Of a DNA stretch of 64,000 nt, positions 1 to 9,710 are shown in pieces. The stretch comes from Affinibrenneria salicis (GTDB taxonomy: Bacteria; Pseudomonadota; Gammaproteobacteria; Enterobacterales; Enterobacteriaceae): assembly GCF_008710095.1 (NCBI RefSeq), contig NZ_VYKJ01000001.1, positions 744,001 to 808,000 on the forward strand, in the 5' to 3' direction. The notes under the pieces were generated by a model that was not told the origin of the DNA, searched no databases, and saw only the letters and a list, made by a program, of their open reading frames with translations. A program made the position numbers and the translations under genes. Within the stretch, counting starts at the first letter, position 1, and every line of letters starts with the position of its first letter.

Positions 1-32
1 ACGCTCCGGCGCTGGACGAATTGCAGCGTTAA

Positions 33-896
33 TCAGCGGCGGACCGGGATGAGGTATTCGCAGCGGATACGCTCGGGCGGGCTGCCGTCCGGGGTGTGCT
101 GCGGATGGAAGCGTTCGGCGTCATAGCCTTTGCGGCGCGTAAGCTGAAACGTGGGCAGGCAGGTATCGTACAGCGAAATAATGAAGTCCTGCAGGCCGTC
201 GGTTTCCCCTTCGTAGACAAAGAGCGCGTAATCGCCGCCGGGCAGGACGACATCGTGGCCGGGCAGTATATCGTCCGACAGGTATTCAGGCTCTACCGCC
301 GTGGTGTACAGCACCTCATGCTCATCCTGTTCTTTGCCCGGGCGCGAATGATGCAGGCCGTACAGCGTGGGCGGCAACGTTTTAGGATTGCCGAGATACT
401 GCTTCCAGTACTGAATGCGGATATCGGTACGGAAATTACAGATCTGTTCCAGCGTGCAGTTGTAGGTCTGCGTCACGCCCACCAGCCGGATATCCGGCAG
501 CGTGATAAACTCCGGCTGGGGCAGGGTAAACTCTCCAAGGCGAATCGGCGGATGAATCCCGGCGGTGTTCCAGTCATCGGCGCGGCGATAGGACGCCGGC
601 GTCTGAGCGAACTGCTTTTTGAAGGCGCGAGTGAAGGTTTGCTGCGAGTCGAAACGATACTGCAGGGCGATATCCAGAATCGGGCGGCTGGTCAGACATA
701 GGGCGACGGCGGCCTTGGTCAGGCGGCGTGCGCGAATATAGGAGCCGATGGAATGGTTAGTGACATCCTTAAACATTCTTTGCAAATGCCACTTGGAATA
801 TCCTGCTTTTGCGGCCACATTGTCCAGAGATAAAGGTTGGTTCAGATGGCTTTCCAGCCAGTTAAGTAAATCTCGTATAATACTGGCTTGATCCAT
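33..896 (-). CDS. rob: Right origin-binding protein Rob, AraC/XylS-family regulator
   Basis: 287 residues, close to the 289 of E. coli Rob. Residues about 8-107 form the two helix-turn-helix AraC-type DNA-binding domain at the N-terminus (visible motifs AAKAGYSKWHLQRMFK and ALQYRFDSQQTFTRAFKK). The remainder is a GyrI-like ligand-binding domain. Having the DNA-binding domain first distinguishes Rob from most AraC regulators and fits the Rob/MarA/SoxS group. Known role of the family: activation of efflux, superoxide and solvent-tolerance genes in response to amphipathic ligands. It is divergent from creA, as in E. coli, which supports the assignment. Confidence 0.95.
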   Translation of the reverse strand: MDQASIIRDLLNWLESHLNQPLSLDNVAAKAGYSKWHLQRMFKDVTNHSIGSYIRARRLTKAAVALCLTSRPILDIALQYRFDSQQTFTRAFKKQFAQTPASYRRADDWNTAGIHPPIRLGEFTLPQPEFITLPDIRLVGVTQTYNCTLEQICNFRTDIRIQYWKQYLGNPKTLPPTLYGLHHSRPGKEQDEHEVLYTTAVEPEYLSDDILPGHDVVLPGGDYALFVYEGETDGLQDFIISLYDTCLPTFQLTRRKGYDAERFHPQHTPDGSPPERIRCEYLIPVRR

Positions 897-1100
897 AGAT
901 CTTCCTCAGCAGAACAAACGGTGCACCAAAAGTTTCTTTGCACATAATAGCAATTTTTTGACTGGGGTACTGCTTTAGATTGATTCAGTTTCACAAAGGT
1001 TAAGGTTTGTAACATTTTGTTCCGTTATTCTTTCTTTGTGAACCCGACGAGCCTGGCCGGCCTCCGCCGCCAGATGCGATTGATTAAGGATAAGGTATCA

Positions 1101-1577
1101 ATGATAAAGAAAACGTGGTTTATGGGGTTCTGCTTACTGGGGCTATCTGCCTCTTTCGCGCAGGCCGAAGAGATCGGCTCGGTGGATACCGTATTTAAAC
1201 TGCTTGGGCCGGACCACAAAATTGTGGTGGAGGCTTTTGACGATCCTGAAGTCAAAAACGTGACCTGCTACATCAGCCGGGCTAAAACCGGCGGCATCAA
1301 GGGCGGGCTGGGTCTGGCCGAGGACACGGCGGATGCGGCTATTTCCTGCCAGCAGGTCGGGCCGATCGAACTGAATGAACGCATCAAAGCCGGTAAGGAA
1401 GAGGGCAGCGTGGTGTTTCAGAAACGGACATCGCTGGTGTTTAAGAAACTGCAGGTGGTGCGTTTCTACGATGGGCAACGCAATGCGCTGGTCTATCTGA
1501 CTTATTCCGATCGTCTGGTGGACGGTTCGCCGAAAAACGCGTTGAGCGCGGTGCCGATCATGCCCTGGACTCGCTGA
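1101..1577 (+). CDS. creA: CreA family periplasmic protein
   Basis: 158 residues. The chosen ATG at 1101 gives a protein starting [15 protein letters not shown] with a typical signal peptide (cleavage expected after ..SFAQA, near residue 22) and sits behind a purine-rich AAGGATAAGG sequence. The earlier in-frame start at 1017 would add 28 residues and bury the signal peptide. The mature domain matches CreA (DUF1454-like, about 157 residues in E. coli), whose function is unknown. In E. coli creA leads creABCD. Here arcA follows directly on the other strand, so the CreBC two-component system and CreD are not at this locus. Confidence 0.9.
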   Translation: MIKKTWFMGFCLLGLSASFAQAEEIGSVDTVFKLLGPDHKIVVEAFDDPEVKNVTCYISRAKTGGIKGGLGLAEDTADAAISCQQVGPIELNERIKAGKEEGSVVFQKRTSLVFKKLQVVRFYDGQRNALVYLTYSDRLVDGSPKNALSAVPIMPWTR

Positions 1578-1668
1578 TCGCGGGCGACATCATCGCGCCG
1601 ATCGCTATCGCGTTCGGCGCCGGCCGGCGTTCTGACGGTGAATAGACAGGACGCCGGCGGCGGGTGGT

Positions 1669-2385
1669 TTAGTCTTCCAGTTCGCCGCAGAAACGGTAGC
1701 CTTCGCCGTGAATGGTGGCGATGATTTCCGGCGTATCCGGCGTCGATTCGAAATGCTTACGAATACGTCGGATCGTGACGTCTACCGTACGGTCGTGCGG
1801 TTTCAGTTCTCGGCCGGTCATTTTCTTCAGCAGTTCGGCGCGTGTCTGGATTTTGCCCGGGTTCTCGCAGAAATGCAGCATGGCTCGGAACTCGCTGCGC
1901 GGCAGTTTATACTGCTCGCCGGTAGGGCCGACCAGCGAACGGCTGTTGATATCCAATTCCCAGCCGTTGAAGCGATAGCTTTCCACCAGGCGGCGCTCTT
2001 CGCTCACGCTGCCGAGATTCATGGTGCGCGACAGCAGGTTGCGGGCGCGGATAGTCAGTTCACGCGGATTGAAGGGCTTGGTGATATAGTCATCTGCGCC
2101 GATTTCCAGACCGAGGATTTTATCGACTTCATTATCCCTGCCGGTCAGGAACATCAGCGCAACGCTGGCCTGCTCGCGCAGTTCGCGTGCCAGCAACAGG
2201 CCGTTTTTACCCGGCAGGTTGATGTCCATAATAACCAGGTTAATGTCGTTCTCAGACAAAATCTGATGCATTTCTGCACCGTCATTGGCCTCGTGAACAA
2301 CGTATCCCTCGGCTTCAAAAATACTTTTGAGGGTATTGCGAGTCACTAACTCGTCTTCGACAATAAGAATGTGCGGGGTCTGCAT
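1669..2385 (-). CDS. arcA: Aerobic respiration control response regulator ArcA
   Basis: 238 residues, the same length as E. coli ArcA. Residues 1-120 are a receiver domain with the acidic pair at E10/D11 (VEDE), the phospho-acceptor Asp54 in [13 protein letters not shown], and the conserved Lys near 104 (DYITKPF). Residues about 135-235 are an OmpR/PhoB-type winged-helix DNA-binding domain. ArcA is phosphorylated by the ArcB sensor kinase when the quinone pool is reduced, and it represses aerobic respiration genes. It is transcribed toward creA. The roughly 900-bp AT-rich stretch upstream (2386-3280) holds an FNR-like site. Confidence 0.97.
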   Translation of the reverse strand: MQTPHILIVEDELVTRNTLKSIFEAEGYVVHEANDGAEMHQILSENDINLVIMDINLPGKNGLLLARELREQASVALMFLTGRDNEVDKILGLEIGADDYITKPFNPRELTIRARNLLSRTMNLGSVSEERRLVESYRFNGWELDINSRSLVGPTGEQYKLPRSEFRAMLHFCENPGKIQTRAELLKKMTGRELKPHDRTVDVTIRRIRKHFESTPDTPEIIATIHGEGYRFCGELED

Positions 2386-3278
2386 GTTTGCTACCTAAAA
2401 TTGCCAACTAATATTAGAAACCGGAAGTACAGAAGTCGTTGTTATCTCAGGCGCTTCCGCGGTGCCGTTCGCCATTCCGCCTGCCGTCTGACTAAAGTAC
2501 GTATAAATGCGTTCCTGAGGAACGTTCTCTCTGTCGCGGATCGTGCCGGCGCCAGATTGTGATGAGGTTTAAACAGAACTCGAATTGGCGCATAGTTTAA
2601 CCTTATTAACAGCGACATAACAGTAAAGCCTGATTTTGCCTGCTAACAAATCTACGGTTCTGTTGACATATATCAAATTTAATTGTACCACGTTAACTAT
2701 TTTGTGAAAAACACTTATAAGATTGCCAGCTTAAGTCACAATTTAATGTTTTCCTGAACGATTCAGCATGGTTAACTGACTTGATGTTTATTTCGAAAAA
2801 AGAGCAATATAGATAATTTAATATCTTGATATTTATTGTTTTTATTAGACAGTTAAATTGAATTTCCGACGAATAAACCATATTGATGCGCCGGCGGCAT
2901 CTCGCTGGCAATATTGTCGACCATTTTGTTAATTTATCGTGTCTTTTAGGTTGCCATTTATCCCGCGCGCCTTCTCCCGGCCGCCAGACCTCCCTTCGTG
3001 GTCGTTTTTCGCGCTTTTTTCAATGGTGTTATTTTATCTATTTGAATTTTATGTGATTATCTCGTCGCTCTGAGTCGACGGATATTCATTTATTAGCGAG
3101 CTAATTTCATTCTGTGCATAAGCGGTTATCACTGTTTTTATGCGTGAATGTAAAATTATAAGCTATTCGCAAACGATATTTAGGCTCTTCCTTTCCATCG
3201 GATAACGTTAACTGGCATTGATTTTGCGTGTCGTCAGACGGGCTATTAACCTTGCTTTTTAGTTAGATGGAGCCGGCA
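2386..3278. other. Long AT-rich intergenic region upstream of arcA
   Basis: About 890 bases with no convincing gene. It is clearly more AT-rich than its surroundings. It contains an FNR-like palindrome at 2663-2676 and, at 2488-2562, a reading frame that looks like a relic of the small E. coli gene yjjY (see findings). A 72-codon frame on the minus strand (2693-2911) has no recognisable features, so I do not call it. The region probably carries multiple arcA promoters, as in E. coli, but I cannot place start sites. Confidence 0.6.
2663..2676. promoter_or_regulatory. FNR-like binding site upstream of arcA
   Basis: The sequence TTGAC-ATAT-ATCAA differs from the FNR consensus TTGAT-N4-ATCAA at one base. 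It lies about 280 bp upstream of the arcA start. E. coli arcA is activated by FNR under anaerobiosis, so the position is sensible. Site strength and use are inferred. Confidence 0.55.
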
Positions 3279-3288
3279 ATGATGGATT

Positions 3289-3477
3289 TTGTGGCGCATC
3301 GTTAATGTGATGGCGTTGGCGTTGAGCGGTCTTGCATTGACGGGGCGTGCCGCTGATTTAATCATGGTCCGTCAGATGATTCCCGACCCCTCTCAGATTG
3401 CCCCGGCGGATAATGCCGGTGAGCAGGCCAGCGGACTTCACATCGATTGGCGTAATTTGCCGCCGCCGCGAAAGTGA
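3289..3477 (+). CDS. Small putative secreted protein, unknown function
   Basis: 62 codons from TTG, or 55 from the internal ATG at 3310. The N-terminus reads VMALALSGLALTGRAA, a plausible signal peptide, followed by a short proline-rich polar tail. No family is recognised. The start is uncertain. A good ribosome site (GGAG at 3269) lies upstream of ATGATG at 3279-3284, but that frame stops after eight codons (3303-3305), so either a one-base frameshift or a weak internal start must be invoked. It precedes the oxidoreductase gene by 44 bp and may be co-transcribed with it. Confidence 0.4.
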   Translation: MWRIVNVMALALSGLALTGRAADLIMVRQMIPDPSQIAPADNAGEQASGLHIDWRNLPPPRK

Positions 3478-3521
3478 TCGTCGCTGCGGTACGGAAACCT
3501 TTATGAGTAAGAATAATCGCT

Positions 3522-4976
3522 ATGGCATATCGTAATGAAACCCCGATTGGACTCCTGGCCTTAGAGCAACGACTGCATCAGGATTTAGCATGGCTGGCGC
3601 TGCCGACGACCGGTGGCGCACAGAAAACGCATCCTGCCGGCCGCGTGCAGGATGTGGTTATCATCGGCGCCGGCATGGCCGGAATGGCTACCGCTCTGGC
3701 GCTGCGTCTGGCGGGGATTGACGCGGTGCTTTATGACCGCGCCCGTAAAGATGATGAAGGCCCCTGGACTACCACGGCGCTGATGGAAACGCTGCGTTCT
3801 CCCAAACAGCTGACCGGGCCGGCGCTGGATCTGCCGTCCCTGACGTTCCGCGCCTGGTATGAAGCGCAGTTTGGCCGTCAGGCCTGGGAGAGACTGGACA
3901 AAATTCCGCGCTTACAATGGGCGGATTATTTGCGCTGGTATCGCCGGGTGCTGGCGCTGGATGTGCGCAATGAACATGAGCTGGTAAACCTGCTGCCGCG
4001 CGATGATGGCGTGGTGCAACTGGATCTGCGCCATGCCGGGCAACGGCAGACGGTGCTGGCGCGAAAAGTCGTCCTGGCGGTCGGGATGACGGCGTTTGGC
4101 GGCGCGGCCATCCCGGACTTTGTGACGGCGCTGGATCGACGTTACTGGGCCCACGCCGCCGATCCCATCGATTACAGCGCGCTGAACGGGCGGCGCGTGG
4201 CGGTGGTCGGCGGCAGCGCCGCCGCGATGGATACGGCGGCGACCGCGCTGGAGGCCGGCGCCGGGGCGGTGGAATTGCTGATTCGCCGGGCGGATTTTCC
4301 GCGCGTGAATAAAAATAAAGGGGCCGGCAGCCCAGGGCTGGAGCAGGGCTATTATTCGCTGCCGGATGAGTGGAAATGGCGACTGGCGCACTATATCGCC
4401 AGCGAACAGATTCCGCCGCCGCGCGGCAGTACGCTGCGGGTCGCGCGTCATGCCAATGCCTGGTTTAATTTCGCCTGCCCGGTTTTGCGGGCGCAGCAGG
4501 AGGAAAACGGAGTAACGTTACATACGCCGAAAGGCGCGTTTCCGGTAGATTTTGTGATTCTTGCCACCGGTTACCGGCTGGACTGGTCGCAGTGCCCGGA
4601 ATATCGGGCGCTGGCGGGACAGATCATGCTCTGGCGCGATGCCTTTCGGCCGCCGGAGACGCAATATAACGACCAACTGGCGCAATATCCGTATCTGAAT
4701 GAGGATTTTTCGCTGCGGCCGAAGAGCTCGTCAGCGCCGCAGGGGCTGGATCGCATTCACTGTTTTAGCTATCCCGCGTATCTGAGCAATGGGTATGTGG
4801 TGGGATTGATTCCCGGTCTTTCGGTCGGCGCCCGACGTCTGGCGCAGGCGATCGCGGCGCAGCTGTATGTCGAAGATCGTGAATATCATTATCGGCGGAT
4901 TGTCGATTATAACGAGCCTGAACTGCTGGGCGATGAATGGCGGCCCGCGCCTCCATACTCCGCTCGCCGGCGCTGA
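3522..4976 (+). CDS. FAD/NAD(P)-binding oxidoreductase, flavin monooxygenase-like
   Basis: 484 residues. A dinucleotide-binding motif for FAD (VVIIGAGMAGMATALALR, near residues 47-64) is followed by a second Rossmann motif (RVAVVGGSAAAMDTA, near 226-240) suited to NADPH. A late FILATGYRLD segment matches the ATG motif of flavin-containing monooxygenases and related lysine/ornithine hydroxylases. The substrate cannot be told from sequence. The protein is probably cytoplasmic, with no signal peptide. The gene sits between arcA and yjtD, where E. coli has nothing comparable, so it is an insertion into a conserved locus. It may form a transcription unit with the small ORF just upstream. Confidence 0.7.
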   Translation: MAYRNETPIGLLALEQRLHQDLAWLALPTTGGAQKTHPAGRVQDVVIIGAGMAGMATALALRLAGIDAVLYDRARKDDEGPWTTTALMETLRSPKQLTGPALDLPSLTFRAWYEAQFGRQAWERLDKIPRLQWADYLRWYRRVLALDVRNEHELVNLLPRDDGVVQLDLRHAGQRQTVLARKVVLAVGMTAFGGAAIPDFVTALDRRYWAHAADPIDYSALNGRRVAVVGGSAAAMDTAATALEAGAGAVELLIRRADFPRVNKNKGAGSPGLEQGYYSLPDEWKWRLAHYIASEQIPPPRGSTLRVARHANAWFNFACPVLRAQQEENGVTLHTPKGAFPVDFVILATGYRLDWSQCPEYRALAGQIMLWRDAFRPPETQYNDQLAQYPYLNEDFSLRPKSSSAPQGLDRIHCFSYPAYLSNGYVVGLIPGLSVGARRLAQAIAAQLYVEDREYHYRRIVDYNEPELLGDEWRPAPPYSARRR

Positions 4977-5182
4977 ACGATACGTCGCACCAAAGGCGGC
5001 CGACCGCGTGCGAGTCTCCCCGGCCGACAACCGGCGCCGCGCTTCGCCCTGAGCGCTCTTTGCCGGTTGCCGATACGCATGCCTTGCGGGCCGACGAATA
5101 CTCTGGGATCCTGACCGCTTGCGCCGTCGGCGCGCGGCGCTGGCGCGGCCAGCCGCGTATCGGTCAGATTTTGGAGAGTATT

Positions 5183-5884
5183 ATGCGGTTTTGTATCATT
5201 CTGGTGTCCCCGGCGCGGCCTGAAAATGTTGGCGCGGCGGCAAGGGCGATGAAAACGATGGGGTTTGCCGAATTGCGCATCGTGGACAGTCTGGCGCATC
5301 AACAGCCGGCCGCGCGCTGGGTGGCGCATGGCTCCGGCGATATTCTTGACGGCGCCGTCACCTTCCCCTCGCTGTCGGCCGCGCTGCACGATGTCGATTT
5401 CACTATCGCCACTACGGCGCGCAGCCGGGCGCATTTTCACTATTTCTGCACGCCGCCCGAGCTGGGCGGCATGCTGGAGGAAAAACGTCGCTGGATTAAC
5501 CGCGCTGCGCTGGTGTTCGGCCGCGAGGATAGCGGTTTAACCAATGACGAGCTGGCGCTGGCCGATATATTGACCGGCGTGCCGATGCAGGCCGACTATC
5601 CCTCGCTTAATCTGGGGCAGGCGGTGATGGTATACTGCTACCAGCTCGCGAGCCTGGTGCAGTCGGCCGCGCCTGCCGTCGCCGAAGCGCAGCCTGGACA
5701 ACTGGCTGCGCTCCGGCAGCGGGTCGACCGTTTGCTGGTCAGTTTGCAGGTCGCCGATGATGAAAAATTGCGTGACTGGCTACAACAGCGCTTAGGCTGG
5801 CTCGAGCAGCGCGACACCGCAATGCTGCATACCTTGCTGCACGATGCGGAAAAGGCGTTGGCGGAAAAAGATAGCGAAAAATAA
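5183..5884 (+). CDS. yjtD: TrmJ/LasT-family RNA 2'-O-methyltransferase YjtD
   Basis: 233 residues from the ATG at 5183, which follows a TTGGAGAG ribosome site. The reading frame is open further upstream, but the family begins MRFCIILVSPARPENVGAAA. This is the SPOUT (trefoil-knot) class: the N-terminal RPENVGAAARAMKTMG motif and the C-terminal FGREDSGLTNDEL and SLNLGQAVMVYCYQL motifs form the knotted S-adenosylmethionine pocket. TrmJ methylates position 32 of tRNA; YjtD/LasT is its paralogue, with a less certain target. In E. coli yjtD lies between arcA and thrL, as here, so I prefer YjtD over TrmJ. Confidence 0.85.
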   Translation: MRFCIILVSPARPENVGAAARAMKTMGFAELRIVDSLAHQQPAARWVAHGSGDILDGAVTFPSLSAALHDVDFTIATTARSRAHFHYFCTPPELGGMLEEKRRWINRAALVFGREDSGLTNDELALADILTGVPMQADYPSLNLGQAVMVYCYQLASLVQSAAPAVAEAQPGQLAALRQRVDRLLVSLQVADDEKLRDWLQQRLGWLEQRDTAMLHTLLHDAEKALAEKDSEK

Positions 5885-6010
5885 TTCGGCGCTGGTTAAT
5901 AATTTTGCCCGTATTAATATTTTGGCGTTTATTCCTGTGAAATCTCATTTTGGTGGTGAATGATGGATTTTCGGCGTTTTGGCGCGCCGACAGAAAAAAA
6001 CAGAAATCCA

Positions 6011-6039
6011 TTGACTTCATGCTGCGATTGCTTTAACCA
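6011..6039 (+). promoter_or_regulatory. Candidate thr operon promoter
   Basis: TTGACT at 6011-6016 is followed after 17 bp by TAACCA at 6034-6039. The block TTGACTT...CTTTAACCAATA matches what I recall of the E. coli thrL promoter in sequence and spacing. It lies 33 bp before the leader peptide start. Confidence 0.6.
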
Positions 6040-6071
6040 ATAGGGCGGGAATTTTTTTAACGTGAGACTCA

Positions 6072-6152
6072 ATGCATAGCATGCCTCTTTTCAGCCTGAT
6101 GACCACCATCATTATTATTACCACCGGTACGACAGGTAACGGTGCGGGCTGA
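6072..6152 (+). CDS. thrL: thr operon leader peptide
   Basis: 26 codons: an N-terminal MHSMPLFSLM followed by a run of Thr and Ile codons (TTIIIITT, then TT) and the stop at 6150-6152. Translation through the Thr/Ile codons senses charged threonyl- and isoleucyl-tRNA and controls formation of the downstream terminator hairpin. The peptide is longer than the 21 residues of E. coli ThrL and differs at its N-terminus, but the regulatory codon block is the same type. Confidence 0.93.
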   Translation: MHSMPLFSLMTTIIIITTGTTGNGAG

Positions 6153-6177
6153 CGCGTAAAGAAAAAATTAAAAAAAG

Positions 6178-6207
6178 CCCGCACCTGAACAGTGCGGGTT
6201 TTTTTTT
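6178..6207 (+). terminator. thr operon attenuator
   Basis: A perfect 7-bp GC-rich stem, CCCGCAC/GTGCGGG, with a 7-base loop is followed by nine T residues. It lies 25 bp after the thrL stop and about 105 bp before thrA, which is the classic position of a transcription attenuator. Confidence 0.93.
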
Positions 6208-6313
6208 ATGGTGGGCGCTCCCTTGCCCGCCGCCTTATTAAGCCGCGGTAAGCGGCGTTCAAAAGCGCTCCCGGCGTTTTTGTCGGCAAAAAAATTCAGG
6301 AGAGAAATGAAAA

Positions 6314-8773
6314 ATGCGAGTGTTGAAATTTGGCGGGACTTCGGTGGCAAATGCGCAACGTTTTATGCACGTTGCCGACATTATCGAAAGTAATGCGCGT
6401 CAGGGGCAGGTTGCCACCGTCTTATCGGCGCCGGCAAAAATCACCAACCATCTGGTGGCAATGATCGATAAAACGGTCGCCGGTCAGGATATTTTCCCCC
6501 ATCTGCAGGACGCGGAAACCATTTTCTCTTCGCTGCTGCAGGGGCTGGCCGAGGCTCAGCCGGGCTTCGCTCTCGATCGCCTGAAGGCGGTGGTCGAACA
6601 GGAATTCGCCCAGTTGAAACAGGTTCTGCACGGTATCTCGCTGCTGGGGCAATGCCCGGATAGCGTCAACGCCAGCATTATCTGCCGGGGCGAGAAACTG
6701 TCGATCGCCATCATGGAGGCGCTGTTCCAGGCGCGCGGCTATCAGGTATCGGTCATCAACCCGGTGGAAAAACTGCTGGCGCAGGGGCACTACCTTGAAT
6801 CCACGGTCGATATTGCCGAATCGACCCGCCGCATTCGCGACAGCGCCATCCCGTCCGACCACGTTATTCTGATGGCCGGTTTTACCGCCGGCAACGATAA
6901 GGGCGAACTGGTGGTGTTGGGGCGCAACGGTTCCGACTATTCCGCCGCCGTGCTGGCCGCCTGCCTGCGCGCCGACTGCTGTGAGATATGGACCGACGTC
7001 GACGGCGTTTATACCTGCGACCCGCGTCAGGTGCCGGACGCCAGACTGCTGAAGTCGATGTCCTATCAGGAGGCGATGGAACTCTCTTACTTCGGCGCCA
7101 AAGTCCTCCACCCCCGCACTATCGCTCCCATCGCTCAGTTCCAGATCCCCTGCCTTATCAAGAACACCGCCAACCCTCAGGCGCCCGGCACGCTGATCGG
7201 TAAAGACAGCAGCGACACCGCTAACCCGGTGAAGGGGATTACCAATCTGAACAACATGGCGATGTTCAACGTATCCGGGCCGGGTATGAAGGGAATGGTC
7301 GGCATGGCGTCGCGCGTGTTTGCCGCGATGTCCGGCGCCGGCATTTCGGTGGTGCTGATTACCCAGTCCTCTTCTGAATACAGCATCAGTTTCTGCGTTC
7401 CGCAGAACGATCTGGCGCGCGCCAGAAAAACGCTGGAAGATGAATTCTATCTGGAACTGAAAGAAGGGCTGCTGGAACCGCTGGACGTGATGGAGCGGCT
7501 GGCGATTATCTCGGTGGTCGGCGACGGTATGCGTACGCTGCGCGGCCTGTCCGCCCGCCTGTTCTCGGCGCTGGCCAGCGCCAACATTAATATCGTGGCG
7601 ATCGCCCAGGGGTCATCCGAGCGTTCGATCTCCGTCGTGGTGGCCAATGAGGTGGCGACGACCGGCGTGCGCGCCGCGCACCAGATGCTGTTTAATACCG
7701 ATCAGGTGCTGGAAGTGTTTGTGATCGGCGTCGGCGGCGTCGGCGGCGCGCTGCTGGAACAGATTCATCGCCAGCAGCACTGGTTAAAACAGAAGCATAT
7801 CGACCTGCGCGTCTGCGGCATTGCGAATTCCAAAGCCATGCTGACCAATATCAACGGCATTGATCTGGATAACTGGCAGACCGGGCTGGAGAAGGCGGAT
7901 GAACCGTTCAACCTCGGCCGTCTGATTCGCCTGGTGAAAGATTATCATCTGTTGAACCCGGTGATTGTCGACTGTACCTCAAGCCAGGCGGTCGCCGATC
8001 AGTATGCGGATTTTCTTGCCGACGGCTTCCACGTGGTGACGCCGAATAAGAAGGCCAACACCGGTTCGATGAATTTTTATCAGCAGATTCGCGGCGCGGC
8101 GGCGAAATCACACCGCCGTTTCCTGTACGATACTAATGTCGGCGCCGGCCTGCCGGTGATTGAGAACCTGCAGAATCTGTTGAACGCCGGTGATGAGCTG
8201 ATTCGATTCAGCGGCATTTTGTCTGGCTCGCTTTCGTTTATTTTCGGTAAGCTGGACGAGGGGCTGTCGCTGTCTGAAGCGACGCAGCAGGCGAAGAAAA
8301 ATGGTTACACCGAGCCCGATCCGCGCGACGACCTGTCGGGAATGGACGTGGCGCGCAAGCTGCTGATTCTGGCGCGCGAGTCGGGTTATAAGCTGGAGCT
8401 CGACGATATCGACGTCGAGTCCGTGCTGCCGTCCAGTTTCGATGCGTCCGGCGATGTGGAGACGTTCATGAATCGCCTGCCGTCGCTGGACGATGAGTTC
8501 GCGCGCCGGGTTGAACTGGCGCGCAGCGAAGGCAAGGTATTGCGTTATGTCGGCGCGATCGAAGAAGGGCGCTGCAAAGTGCAGATTAGCGCGGTAGGCG
8601 GTAACGATCCGCTGAATAAAGTGAAGGACGGCGAGAATGCGCTGGCTTTCTATAGCCGTTATTATCAGCCGCTGCCGCTGGTGTTGCGCGGCTATGGCGC
8701 CGGTAATGACGTGACCGCGGCCGGCGTATTCGCGGATTTATTACGTACGCTGTCATGGAAGTTGGGAGTTTAA
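6314..8773 (+). CDS. thrA: Bifunctional aspartokinase I / homoserine dehydrogenase I
   Basis: 819 residues (E. coli ThrA has 820). Residues 1-300 form the aspartokinase domain, starting [16 protein letters not shown]. Two ACT regulatory modules follow to about residue 460 (for example [16 protein letters not shown] and [16 protein letters not shown]). From about 467 comes the homoserine dehydrogenase, with the NAD(P) motif [16 protein letters not shown] near residue 471. It catalyses the first and third steps from aspartate to threonine. Feedback inhibition by threonine acts through the ACT modules. It is the first structural gene after the attenuator, 4 bp before thrB. Confidence 0.98.
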   Translation: MRVLKFGGTSVANAQRFMHVADIIESNARQGQVATVLSAPAKITNHLVAMIDKTVAGQDIFPHLQDAETIFSSLLQGLAEAQPGFALDRLKAVVEQEFAQLKQVLHGISLLGQCPDSVNASIICRGEKLSIAIMEALFQARGYQVSVINPVEKLLAQGHYLESTVDIAESTRRIRDSAIPSDHVILMAGFTAGNDKGELVVLGRNGSDYSAAVLAACLRADCCEIWTDVDGVYTCDPRQVPDARLLKSMSYQEAMELSYFGAKVLHPRTIAPIAQFQIPCLIKNTANPQAPGTLIGKDSSDTANPVKGITNLNNMAMFNVSGPGMKGMVGMASRVFAAMSGAGISVVLITQSSSEYSISFCVPQNDLARARKTLEDEFYLELKEGLLEPLDVMERLAIISVVGDGMRTLRGLSARLFSALASANINIVAIAQGSSERSISVVVANEVATTGVRAAHQMLFNTDQVLEVFVIGVGGVGGALLEQIHRQQHWLKQKHIDLRVCGIANSKAMLTNINGIDLDNWQTGLEKADEPFNLGRLIRLVKDYHLLNPVIVDCTSSQAVADQYADFLADGFHVVTPNKKANTGSMNFYQQIRGAAAKSHRRFLYDTNVGAGLPVIENLQNLLNAGDELIRFSGILSGSLSFIFGKLDEGLSLSEATQQAKKNGYTEPDPRDDLSGMDVARKLLILARESGYKLELDDIDVESVLPSSFDASGDVETFMNRLPSLDDEFARRVELARSEGKVLRYVGAIEEGRCKVQISAVGGNDPLNKVKDGENALAFYSRYYQPLPLVLRGYGAGNDVTAAGVFADLLRTLSWKLGV

Positions 8774-8777
8774 TTAT

Positions 8778-9707
8778 ATGGTTAAGGTGTATGCACCGGC
8801 TTCAATCGGCAACGTTAGCGTTGGGTTTGATGTGCTGGGTGCGGCTGTTTCGCCGGTAGACGGCACGCTGCTGGGCGACTGCGTGACGGTTTCGGCCGCC
8901 GACAGTTTTAGTCTGCAAAACGCCGGTCGTTTTGTCAGTAAGCTGCCGACCGATCCGCAACAAAATATTGTCTGGCAGTGCTGGCAGCGTTTCTGCCAGG
9001 AGATTGGCCGGGAAGTACCGGTCGCCATGTTGCTGGAAAAGAACATGCCGATCGGTTCGGGGCTGGGCTCCAGCGCCTGTTCCGTCGTGGCCGGGTTAAT
9101 GGCGATGAATGAGTTCTGCGGCAAGCCGCTGGACGATACCCGTCTGCTGGCGCTGATGGGCGAGCTGGAAGGGCGTATTTCCGGCAGCGTGCATTATGAC
9201 AATGTCGCGCCCTGTTTTCTGGGCGGGCTGCAGTTGATTCTGGAGGAGGACGGCATTATCAGCCAGCCGGTTCCCGCCTTTGACGACTGGCTGTGGGTAA
9301 TGGCTTATCCCGGCATCAAGGTGTCGACCGCCGAAGCGCGGGCCATCCTGCCGGCGCAGTATGTGCGCCATGACTGCATCAGTCACGGCCGCTATCTGGC
9401 CGGCTTTATTCACGCCTGCCATACCGGTCAGCCGCGTCTGGCGGCGAAACTGATGACCGATGTGATCGCGGAACCTTATCGCACCCGTCTGCTGCCCGGC
9501 TTTGCCGAAGCGCGCCAGGCGGCGCAGGATATCGGCGCGTTGGCGTGCGGCATTTCCGGCTCCGGCCCGACGCTGTTCGCCGTTTGCGATGACGGCGACA
9601 CCGCCCGGCGCATGGCGGACTGGCTGCAGTCGAATTATCTGCAAAATGATGAAGGTTTTGTTCATATTTGTCGTCTGGATACCGCAGGCGCGCGACAACT
9701 GGGATAA
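8778..9707 (+). CDS. thrB: Homoserine kinase
   Basis: 309 residues. A GHMP-kinase ATP-binding loop, [16 protein letters not shown], lies near residues 94-109, and a C-terminal [12 protein letters not shown] motif near 257-268. The enzyme phosphorylates L-homoserine to O-phosphohomoserine, the substrate of ThrC. The gene starts 4 bp after thrA and ends 3 bp before thrC, indicating a tightly coupled operon. Confidence 0.98.
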   Translation: MVKVYAPASIGNVSVGFDVLGAAVSPVDGTLLGDCVTVSAADSFSLQNAGRFVSKLPTDPQQNIVWQCWQRFCQEIGREVPVAMLLEKNMPIGSGLGSSACSVVAGLMAMNEFCGKPLDDTRLLALMGELEGRISGSVHYDNVAPCFLGGLQLILEEDGIISQPVPAFDDWLWVMAYPGIKVSTAEARAILPAQYVRHDCISHGRYLAGFIHACHTGQPRLAAKLMTDVIAEPYRTRLLPGFAEARQAAQDIGALACGISGSGPTLFAVCDDGDTARRMADWLQSNYLQNDEGFVHICRLDTAGARQLG

Positions 9708-9710
9708 CAC

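Noticed and set aside
1017..1100. 28-residue N-terminal extension of CreA
   Set aside because: It would place residues before a clear signal peptide, and the ATG at 1101 has a suitable ribosome site and family-length product.
2693..2911. 72-codon minus-strand frame upstream of arcA
   Set aside because: AT-rich random composition, no start context, and it lies within what looks like regulatory DNA.
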